From positions 23,166,552 to 23,230,551 of the forward strand of contig OX419756.1 of assembly GCA_948567375.1 (NCBI GenBank): a stretch of DNA of 64,000 nt, read 5' to 3'. The stretch is from Lunularia cruciata. Lineage: Eukaryota > Streptophyta > Marchantiopsida > Lunulariales > Lunulariaceae. The first letter of the stretch is position 1. Each line of letters opens with the position of its first letter. The notes beneath the pieces were generated by a model, which did no database searches, was not told the DNA's origin, and saw nothing but the letters and a program-made list of their open reading frames with translations. The translations under genes were made by a program, and so were the position numbers. Below, one piece after another: positions 56,241 to 64,000 of this stretch.

Positions 56241-56933
56241 GCTACTTCTCCTTCAATTTCTATTCCATCTTCAATCAGAACTGAAATTGAAGTCATGGGT
56301 ATCCTAACTATCTTCTTTCCATATTCTAACTTCCTCTGACCCCTCTGGCAAAACTTCCAAAGTCACCTTCACTGCACTCCGAGGTCCGGCTACCTTTGAT
56401 TTAGTCATCTTCATCTTGAGGCAAAGTCTCATGACCCAAAGTCATGTAAACCTGAAGTCCGAAGTAAAGTCCAAAGTCACATTGACCCAAAGACACTTTG
56501 ACTTGAAGTACATCTACTCCAAAAACTTCAAATGCTTGTAACTTCTTTTACAAACCTCCAAACTTTGCGATTTTGGTGGCAACGGAAAGCCTTGGACAAG
56601 ACGCTTTCAAGAAGATACAGCACGCTTGATTTGGTGTTGTGTTCATTGAGATATGGCCCCCGTAGTATTTTTGACCTGTAACCTTCATTCCGATGCGAAG
56701 AAATCCTCTTTTGGCACCTGATCCGAGTTTTTCCCTCCTCTGACACGAAGTAAGCTTCTTCGGGTCTGATCCAAACCAAGCCCTTCTTCCTCTTACATGA
56801 AGTCAACTTCCTCGGGTCTGATCGAATCACAAGTTTTCACTCATTTCTTTTCCATTTGCTTTCAATTTGGTTTCAGCAGTGCATTTCTTCTTCTAAACTC
56901 GTCCAAAATGAAAAATGTGGATTCCACAATTTC

Positions 56934-57439
56934 ATCTTTTACCAAAAGCGAGTACTTTGGGTTCAGACGGTTTTGTTGCTGCCAAACCGGAACTGCATCT
57001 TCAACCAGATCAATCCGGTGTTCTCCGAATTCTCATGGAATACCCGGCATTTGATCAATAGACCAGGCAAATACATCATGGAATTCTATAAACAAGGCAG
57101 TGTATCTTGCCAACTCATCTGAAGTAACTGTCCTCGAGATTTTTAAAATTTTTTCTTCAATTAATAAAACATCTTGACAGTCATCGGCGTTGATGACTCC
57201 TTCAACGTGGCTTACTCGGCTTAATCCGAGGCAAGCTGCCATCAAACCCCCTTCCTCCAAGTCCAGTTCACCCGAGGCAAGGTCATATGGATCTTAGTCT
57301 TCAACATCCACCTTGTAGCATTCCAAGAAATTAACTCGGACTTTGTCTTCGGATTCGTTTGAGGACGAAGACAATGAGTCTTCGGATTTGTCCTCCTCTT
57401 CCGACGAACTTCTTTCCCCCAGATGGGGAACCTTTGTCC
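56934..57439 (-). pseudogene. D2 pre-RT region, upstream of the B4 insertion
   Basis: The frame at 57033-57260 reads LGLSRVSHVEGVINADDCQD, ELARYTALFIEFHDVFAWSI and DQMPGIP, followed after one stop by RLNPKYSLLVKDE, which reaches the insertion point. It continues in frame at 48368 (EIDKYLGAGIIF) once one ATTTC copy is removed. It matches D1 42930-43265. C2 begins at 57440 on the upstream side. Confidence 0.8.
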
Positions 57440-58148
57440 TGTGAGCAGGCATGTCTCTCACTCAGGATGAACCTTTGATGGCTATTATGGTAGCGCACCA
57501 TGGACTAAGAAGGCAAGGAACCCAAACTCCATCATACTCTTCCAAGGCTAACACTCCAAGACTCAAGACATCGTTCACTAGAGAACTCAATGAGAGAGAG
57601 ATAGTTGCAAATGAAAGGATGTTGAGTACCTCCTCACCCCTTGTTTATATACTTGTGAAATAGTTATGTACCAAAGTTACTTATTACCATAGTAACTCAA
57701 GTTACTAGACTAAAAGTCAAGTAAAGTCAAAAAGTAGAAAGGAATATCCATTCACATGGGCATATTCCCCTAAGCATGTGGTCTTATCTTGACCCAACCA
57801 CTAAGTCAAGGATTCCTTCACATGGGCTATCCTTGGACTAAAGAAGAATCCAAAACAAAAAGGCTTGCGGGCCCTAGAGTTCTCAACTCTTTCCTCAAAG
57901 CCAAACACCTAGGAATAATACCAAGTCAACACACTAAAATCCAAAATAGTGGTGCTCATCTTTTCTACTTCCTCTAAAGTAAGGTCTCCTCTATCTTAGT
58001 TATGACTAAATTTAGCTAACCATGACTAATATAGAACCATCCTTTATCTCTATATAAATAATATCTCTTAAGTACTTGTAATACCAAGCTAAATATCACA
58101 ATACCACACACATGCACAAATAGGTGTTACATTTACCCCCGGACTAAG
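57440..58148 (-). repeat. C2 3' LTR (57440-58131) and polypurine tract
   Basis: 692 bp, TGTGAGCAGGCATG.. to ..AGGTGTTACA, followed by minus-strand CTTAGTCCGGGGGTAAA as in C1. Confidence 0.9.
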
Positions 58149-59289
58149 TTTTCACTTTGTCCTCAAAGTGAAGGTCTCTCTACCTTCTATGGTACATCTT
58201 CAACTTATCATGGTTAATCCTATCAAAGTATCGTCCTCCCAACTCCTTGAGATCATAAGTGTAATTTCCCCACACCTTCTCCACTATGAAAGGTCCAAAG
58301 TACTTAGGCAAAAACTTCTTTTGCACTCTCTTGAATCAAATGGAATCAAACAACATTACCCAATCACCTTCTTTGAAAGTCTCCACCTTCTTCTTTCCTT
58401 GCCTCTTGTCATAGCTCTCCTGTTGTTTCCTTTGGGCTTGCTCCACTCGAACCATAGCAATTGCTCTTGCCTCTTCCAACTCCATGAGTTGATCCTTCCT
58501 TGACTTCTCTGCATCACCTCCTTGTGCTTTCTTCAATCTCCTATGAATGCTTTGGAAGGTAGGAAGATCAAAGTGAAAAAGTAAGGTAGACTCAATACCA
58601 TACACCAATTGAAATGGAGAATATCCGGTGCAAGTCTTCATGGTTGTCCTATACTCCCACAAAACTGCATGAATCTTCTTGTCCCAATGATGTTTAGCCC
58701 CCTCCATTTCTGCATCTGTGGCCAACATCATGCACAAGGTCTGATTGGTTCTCTCTGCCAAGCCATTGGAATTTGGCTTATAGGATGTAGTTACTCTATG
58801 TGTGATAGAGAAATGTCGTAGCATGGTGGTAGTTATGCTTCCTGTAAACTCTCCTCTATCAGAAACCAACTCCAAAGGGCATCCAAACCTAGTGATAATG
58901 TGTTCATAAAGAAATCTACCCACTTCATCTTCATTCTTGTCCCTCAATGGTCTAGCCTCAACCCACTTGGTAAGGTATTCAGTAACTACCACAATGTACC
59001 GATTGTTCCTTGGGGTTTTATTGAGAGGACCTACAAAATCAATTCTCCACTTCTAAAAAGGTCCTAGCAATGGAATTGATCTAAGTGGTGGAGTGGATGT
59101 AGACTTTCTAGCAAAAGCTTGACAAACATGACAAGTTTTGCAATAATCAAGATAATCCTTGAAAATCCCTCTCCAATGGTAACCTGCATCTAGAATCTTG
59201 AAAGTAGTCACCTTTCTTGCAAAGTGTCCTCCACATACTAAACCTTCATGAAACTGCTTTATGAGTAGGATAGACTCTTCCTTACCCAT
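58149..59289 (-). pseudogene. C2 integrase
   Basis: Frames at 59053-59289 (HEGLVCGGHFARKV, CKTCHVCQAF) and 58336-58992 (VSDRGEFTGS with the catalytic Asp intact, SNGLAERTNQTL). Stops and a frame change near 59000-59050 fall across the first Asp motif. One codon is missing in the SDRG(G)E motif relative to C1. The TGA at 59296-59298 before it matches the C1 position. Confidence 0.85.
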
Positions 59290-59295
59290 TGCTCT

Positions 59296-61020
59296 TCAAA
59301 GTAGACCATCTGCTCCTTGGTGAAAAAGAATATCCTCCACCATTGTGTAAGGTCTAGTTCTTGCTGCAAGGGCCTTCCTCTCCCTAGCATGCATCCCTTA
59401 TGGATAGTTACCTCTTGTCACAAAATCCAAAATCTCCTTGTACTCCATTGGAATCTCTTGAGTGACTGAGATTGTCATGAGCTCCTCATCCGGGAAGGAA
59501 TCATCCATTGGCTCATCTCCATCATGATCATAGGCTCTAGATAACAAATCAGCATTTGCATGTTTCTTTCTTGGCCTATCCTCAATGGTGTAGTCATACT
59601 CAAACAAGAGTATCATCCACCTTGCCAATCTCCCTTCAACATTAGGCTTGTTGAAGATGTACTTCAAAGCCTTGTGATCCATGACAATTGTGGCTTTCCC
59701 TCCAATCAAGTAGTGTCTAAACTTCTTGAGACCAAAGATCACTGCCAACCCTTCTCTCTCCGTGACAGAGTAGTTCTTCTCTACTGAAACCATCTGCCTA
59801 CTAGCATAAGCTATTGGATGATCATGCCCATCTTGGTCTAATTGACTAAGAGTGCATCCTATAGCTACATTAGAAGCATCAGTGTAGAGGATGAAAGGCT
59901 TACTCCAATCAGGTTTAGCAAGAATTGGAGCTACAACAAGGGATTGCTTGAGCTCCTCAAAAGCTTTGAGAGCCTCCTTGTCTTCCAAAATCACCATGTA
60001 ATCTTCACCCTTCTTCATGTAGATGGTCAATGCATAAGCCTTGTTGGAAAATGAGAAGATGAACCTCCTATAGTACCCAACCATCCCCAAGAATTGGCAT
60101 AACTTTGTCAAGCTTGAAGGGAATGGACGGTCTGAGATTTTCTTCACCTTCTCATGATCAACTGCTATTCCATCCTTGGAGATGATGTGCCCCAAAAGTA
60201 GACCTTCTTCACATCCAAAAGTGCACTTCTCTGGGTTGAGTGATGCATTTGCTTCATCCAAGCGTTGCAAGACTTTGATTAGGTGATCAAAGTGCTCCTC
60301 CTTGCTCCCATAGACACAAAAGTCATTAATGAAGTCTCTCACAAATTTCCCAATGAAAGGTTCAAATACCTTGTTCATGAACCGTTGGAATGTGGCAAGA
60401 GCATTGCAAAGCCCAAAAGGCATGACCTTGAAAGTGTAAGCTCCCCAAGGTGTGGTGAGTTGTTGATGCTCTGGTGCAATCTTGATTTGGTTATATCCAC
60501 TATAACCATCTCCAAAACTGTACCTCTCATGACCTGCAACCTCCTCCAAGATCTTATCAATGGATAGCAATGGGTAGTAGTCCTTCTTGGTAACAACATT
60601 GAACTTCTTGTAATCCACACATACCCGAAGCTTGCCATTCGTTTTCTTCATAATGACAATTGGAGACACCCATTCTGAATTCTCCACCTCAAAGATAAAT
60701 CCAGCCTCCTTGAGCTTATCAATCTCCTCCTTCAAAACCAAAGATATTGGTGGGCTAATGCGACGTTGCTTTTGGCGGATTGGTCTTGCATGTGACTCCA
60801 CGTCTATCTTGTGCTCCTCCAAGGTGACTTCCTTCAAATTCTTGTAACTAAAAGCAAACACATGGATGAACTTGCGGAAAATCTCCTCAAATCTCACCTT
60901 CTCTTCCTTGGTAACATTTGGGCCATACTTGAGGGTAGCTAACCTTCTCTCTACCTCCTCAAGTGTCAATGGTGATTTGTCTGGGTCCTTCAAAACCTTT
61001 GGCTTAGGTGCAAAATCCAT
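59296..61020 (-). pseudogene. C2 RT and RNase H
   Basis: 540-codon frame (59398-61020) ending in a TAA not present in C1. RT: SSEWVSP-type start, YSFGDGYSGYNQIKI, MPFGLCNALATFQRFMN. The catalytic box is FINDFCVYG: the first of the paired Asp residues is Asn, so the RT would be inactive. RNase H: LYTDASNVAIGCTLSQ, TEREGLAVIFGLKKF, IVMDHKALKYI. Upstream, small deletions at about 61020-61130 shift the acidic linker out of frame. Confidence 0.85.
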
Positions 61021-61374
61021 AGCAACAAGGGATACACATCTGAATCAGATTCAGATTCATCCTCCTCCGTGGAAGTCTCTTCCTCCATGCTTGTGTCCAC
61101 ACCTGAAGCTCCTTCTCAGAATCTGATTCTCAATAATCAAAAGATGGTGTATTTGAATGTGAACTGTTGGTGGTGTTAGTCATAAGAACTGTGACTCTAT
61201 GGTTTGATGGCCCAATCCTCAAGTACCCTTTGTGCCATGGATCAGTTGTGCATGTTGCTCTCAACCATGGCCTCCCAAAAAGTAATCATAGCTTGAATCC
61301 TTCAAGACTTGGAAAGTCATGAGATTTTGAACTCCCATAACTAAAACTACCACTTTATCCATCACCCCTACTCG

Positions 61375-62967
61375 TCAAACTTGTTGCTTGTTTTCCATGC
61401 TCACCACAAATGTTGAAGGTCTTGAGGGTATCATACCCAACTTCTTCATCAACCTTTCTGACATGGCATTCACTGCTGATCCCCCATCAACCAATGCATC
61501 CTTGATGTTGTGACCATTCACTCTCACATCAATCTTGGAGGCATATTCACAAGCTTCCCATGGTGCTGGCTTGGCATCCACCACCCCTTTTAATACTAGA
61601 GCTTTTGCCTTCTTCTTCTTCTTGCTCCTTGTAGAACTCAAACCACCTCTAAGCTCCTTTCTCAAGGTAGGGTTCAAAGCAATTAATAAGCCCACTATGA
61701 TGTTAGCCTTGTGACTACCAACATCCTCCAACACATTGTAGTTCCATTGTTGCTTTGAGATCAAGAAGTCCTCCATCCCCAACTTCTTCCTTGAAGTCTT
61801 TGTTGTTGATGGTGTTGAGGTGCAAGTTCTCCTAGTAGACATAAGAGTATCCTTGCTTGAAGTAAATCCTTGAGAAGAGTGAACATCCTCTGCAAAACGA
61901 GCTCTCTTCTTCTCTTGTGCCAAAAGCTCCAAATTAAGACCCTTGGAGTTTGAGCACTCTCCCTTCTCATACTTGCTCTCAACCACATCTATGGATGCTA
62001 TCTCCTTACCTTTGTTGGGATTAGGAGCCACTTGGGTTTCACTACCTCCCTCATCACCCCTTCCTCCATGGTACGTGGAATTTGGGCAATTCCTTTGGAT
62101 GTGGCCTCTTCCTCCACAACCAAAACAATTTCTATCATTGAAATTTTTGGCTGGTTGACCTTCTCTATATGGATAGTTTCCATTACTCCTAGGCCCTCTC
62201 CATACATTCTGATCCACCTCTCTCTTCTCCCATAGTTGCACCACATTGATCTTGAGATCCGCAAGTTGTTTTGTGATGGTTTGAAGTGGATCCTTTGGTG
62301 GAGGTGCAAGAATTGGAGCAACTACTACTTGTGGTGCAACCCTTGTCACCAAAGTATCAGAAGTTCCACCATACTTGTAGCCTTGAGGAGGATGCACAAC
62401 CTCCTTCACCACCAAATCACTCTCATCCCCTTCCAAACTCTCCTCCATACGGATTGCGATCTTGATAGCTTCAACCTTGGAAGAAGGTTTCTCATATCTT
62501 ACCTTGCTTCTAATTTGTGGTCTCAACCCTCCCACAAAATTCTTGGTGAGCATGGCTCCTATGCCAATCATTGTAGTCTCCACATCATCCCCACCCTTCC
62601 TCAACACTATGCAAAATCTGGACTCCAACTTTTCCACTCTTTCCACATAGACTCTCACTTTCTCTCCTTCTCCTTGCTTGAGAAATGTAACCTCACTCAT
62701 CAATCTCTCATAACTCTCATCAGGAAGAAAGTTCTCAATGAGTGCTGAAGTCAAAGTCTCCCAAGACTCCTCTTCCCCATCTCTTCTCTCTCTCTTTTGG
62801 TATTCTGACTCATACCATGTAAGTGCTGCATCCTCAAAAAAATCTGGTAATAATGAGGCCCACTCATTCTTCCTCCTCTCATTGTTTCCTATGCAAGCTC
62901 TCTTGAAGTCTCTCACAACCTCCACATCTTCTCCATCCTTGCCAAAGAAAACCGGAAGTTTTCCCAT
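61375..62967 (-). CDS. C2 gag-protease (530 codons, intact frame)
   Basis: Starts MGKLPVFFGKDGEDVEVV. Gag capsid spans about residues 15-190 (EDAALTWYESEYQKRERRDG, FVGGLRPQIRSKVRYEKPSS), followed by a Pro-rich linker, zinc knuckle CFGCGGRGHIQRNC at about 285-298, a Lys/Ser-rich linker, and protease from about 465 (DVRVNGHNIKDALVDGGSAV, Asp-Gly-Gly active site). It ends in TGA at 61375-61377 within the protease; the LLLGxPWL strand follows in the same frame. C1 has TGA at the identical place. Most complete gag in the window; the 5' cut of the D2 host element lies outside it. Confidence 0.9.
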   Translation of the reverse strand: MGKLPVFFGKDGEDVEVVRDFKRACIGNNERRKNEWASLLPDFFEDAALTWYESEYQKRERRDGEEESWETLTSALIENFLPDESYERLMSEVTFLKQGEGEKVRVYVERVEKLESRFCIVLRKGGDDVETTMIGIGAMLTKNFVGGLRPQIRSKVRYEKPSSKVEAIKIAIRMEESLEGDESDLVVKEVVHPPQGYKYGGTSDTLVTRVAPQVVVAPILAPPPKDPLQTITKQLADLKINVVQLWEKREVDQNVWRGPRSNGNYPYREGQPAKNFNDRNCFGCGGRGHIQRNCPNSTYHGGRGDEGGSETQVAPNPNKGKEIASIDVVESKYEKGECSNSKGLNLELLAQEKKRARFAEDVHSSQGFTSSKDTLMSTRRTCTSTPSTTKTSRKKLGMEDFLISKQQWNYNVLEDVGSHKANIIVGLLIALNPTLRKELRGGLSSTRSKKKKKAKALVLKGVVDAKPAPWEACEYASKIDVRVNGHNIKDALVDGGSAVNAMSERLMKKLGMIPSRPSTFVVSMENKQQV

Positions 62968-63190
62968 CTTAACCCCTCACTATCTTTCTTTTCTCTCAAA
63001 ATTTTTTTTCTCTCACTCTATAACTAATAGAGTATATACATGACTAACACCATCTGAGAATAATCCACTCTAGGGAACACAAAAGGTTCAGGTTGCTCCA
63101 AGATTTCTATAGCAACATCAGATCCTAGAGTGCATATTAATCTAACTCTCATGGATAGTTTATCCATGAGTTGAAAGATTATCTCCATCA

Positions 63191-63664
63191 CTAATCGTGA
63201 GAACTAGTAGATGAAGGTGGTAGTATTTCTGTAATTGTACTAAGACTCTCTCCAAGATCCTTCACCAAAGTTTCCAAAAGTGTTTTTACTCCACTACACT
63301 CATGTCCTTTTGGAAGTCCTTCAACTCCACAAACCTCACACAACTCCTTGGTCTTAGATCTTCTCCCTCCCAATCTTGGTGAAGAAGGTCCAAGATGCAA
63401 ACCCAAGTCAAGTAAGCCTCTCTTTTCCCTCAATCTCTTGCTCTCAAAGGTCAATGGACATGAACTTGCCTTATGTCCCTTCTCTCCACACAAAAAGCAC
63501 TTCGACTCACTCTTTCCTCCAAGTGGTGTAGGTTTTTGGATCCTCTCAACACTCTCTTCAAATTCTATTGTAAACTCTCTTTCCTTCAAATCCACCCCTA
63601 CAATCACGTCAAACCCTTGGGGAACCTTGCATAATCTCAATTTCCATGCTTGATGACCCTCCAT
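63191..63664 (-). CDS. C2 extra ORF upstream of gag (157 codons, zinc-knuckle protein)
   Basis: Starts MEGHQAWKLRLCKVPQGF. It has a short beta-rich part (DVIVGVDLKEREFTIEF), a canonical knuckle CFLCGEKGHKASSC at about 56-69, a basic linker (LREKRGLLDLGLHLGPSSP), a second cluster CEVCGVEGLPKGHEC at about 109-123 and a C-terminal helix (TLLETLVKDLGESLSTITEI). It lies 223 bp before the gag ATG. The protein is conserved with C1 despite decay. Comparable in place to the extra ORF of Ogre-type elements. Function unknown. Confidence 0.65.
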   Translation of the reverse strand: MEGHQAWKLRLCKVPQGFDVIVGVDLKEREFTIEFEESVERIQKPTPLGGKSESKCFLCGEKGHKASSCPLTFESKRLREKRGLLDLGLHLGPSSPRLGGRRSKTKELCEVCGVEGLPKGHECSGVKTLLETLVKDLGESLSTITEILPPSSTSSHD

Positions 63665-64000
63665 GTTCCCAAGATGAATTTAAACACTCAAACATACTTT
63701 TTGTTGATCTCAAACTCCTCATGCATGAGATCTCCACTCCACAGAATTGACCCTTCCTCACAATGTCACTCAAATCTCCCAACCAGTATGTCACAGTCCT
63801 TTGAAATTTTTTACACTTGATCACAACTCTAGGGCGTCCATCCCTACAAAATTTCAGATCTTTTCATTAAGCCATTTGGCCTAGACACCTTTCTATTCAG
63901 CACACAAATTTCAAATTTGGTCTGAAAACCACCCCCCCCCCACTTCAAAAACTCATAACGCCCTGTGCAAAAACGATCTCTCTCTTATTTGTGTGGCAGA
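63665..64000 (-). other. C2 leader (incomplete)
   Basis: Matches the C1 leader at 40021-40340. A 71-codon frame (63609-63824) overlaps the extra ORF in another frame (WLGDLSDIVRKGQFCGVEIS) and is also open in C1, so overlap coding is possible but unproven. A C run lies near 63931-63940. Confidence 0.4.

Larger units (their letters stand above)
48374..56928 (-). mobile_element. B4: divergent B-type LTR (about 1.94 kb without nested A2), TSD ATTTC
   Basis: Flanked by ATTTC (48369-48373 and 56929-56933) within the D2 RT. The minus strand begins TGTGGAATCCACA and ends GGGTTGTCACA. The left 800 bp match the R-U5 end of B1; the right 830 bp differ from B1. Without A2 it is half the length of B1 and lacks most of the coiled-coil ORF. 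It is either a different subfamily or an internally deleted LTR. The first 13 bases form the same TGTGG..CCACA palindrome as B1 with a different loop. Confidence 0.85.
45508..57439 (-). mobile_element. D2: B-LTR gypsy element on the minus strand, interrupted by B4/A2
   Basis: From right to left: protease/RT junction region 57439-56934, then the B4 insertion, RT-RNase H-integrase 48368-45797, polypurine tract, and 273 bp of 3' LTR. C2 interrupts its upstream part at 57440, and the gag side lies outside the window. D1 and D2 lie in opposite orientation and meet at 45507/45508. Confidence 0.85.
57440..64000 (-). mobile_element. C2: Tat-like gypsy element, 5' part beyond the window
   Basis: 3' LTR 57440-58131, then integrase, RT-RNase H, protease-gag, the extra zinc-knuckle ORF and leader to the window end. 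Same organisation as C1. Inserted in the D2 upstream region; the left flank is TGTCC (57435-57439), and the matching right flank would lie beyond 64000. By comparison with C1 its 5' LTR should start near 64.55 kb. Confidence 0.9.

Overview
This window is about 64 kb of plant nuclear DNA made almost entirely of nested, decayed retrotransposons. I see no ordinary host gene, rRNA, tRNA or CRISPR array. The evidence for a plant is a tRNA-iMet primer site and a chromodomain in one Ty3/gypsy family, Tat-like primer sites (TGGCACCG.., TGGTTCCG..) in two others, and a Ty1/copia pol remnant. Deep nesting and repeated C-to-T-type decay suggest a large, heavily methylated genome such as a gymnosperm, fern or lycophyte. 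The species cannot be told from the sequence.

Layout. 1-1.9 kb: anonymous AT-rich DNA with a weak tandem repeat. 1.9-5.8 kb (+): non-LTR-type reverse transcriptase with a C-terminal zinc finger and nuclease-like domain, split by a family-A solo LTR with a perfect 5-bp duplication. 6.8-8.0 kb (-): copia RT/RNase H remnant. 8.6-18.7 kb (-): gypsy element E, with zinc-knuckle gag, protease, a cytosine-5 DNA methyltransferase domain, RT, RNase H, integrase and a terminal PHD finger. E is split by a 3.77-kb family-B solo LTR (13699-17465). 18.7-29.1 kb: a second B LTR, an inverted pair of family-C LTRs, a C fragment fused to a truncated chromovirus (A1). 29.1-45.5 kb: a B-LTR element on + (D1), interrupted by a C solo LTR and by C1 (-). 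45.5-57.4 kb: a second B-LTR element on - (D2), containing a B-type LTR (B4) that itself holds a full chromovirus (A2, LTRs about 1.4% apart by eye). 57.4-64 kb: C2 (-), inserted in D2 and running off the window.

Four element types matter. A is a chromovirus (gag-PR-RT-RH-INT-chromodomain) with two small leader ORFs between primer site and gag. C is a Tat-like element with 692-bp LTRs, a small leader ORF, an extra zinc-knuckle ORF upstream of gag, and stop codons shared by both copies. D is a Tat-like element whose LTR is the B unit, up to 3.77 kb, carrying an ORF for a basic/acidic coiled-coil protein in U3. E couples a DNA methyltransferase (a chromatin writer) to a PHD finger (a probable histone reader) in one polyprotein.

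The strongest candidate for something new is E. C5-methyltransferase motifs I, IV (Pro-Cys), VI (Glu-Asn-Val), VIII-like and IX/X-like can be read in order between protease and RT, although the copy is broken by frameshifts. Next are the giant ORF-bearing LTR, the RT-zinc finger-nuclease element, and the leader mini-ORFs shared by families A and C. All motif calls were made by eye; no database or alignment was run.
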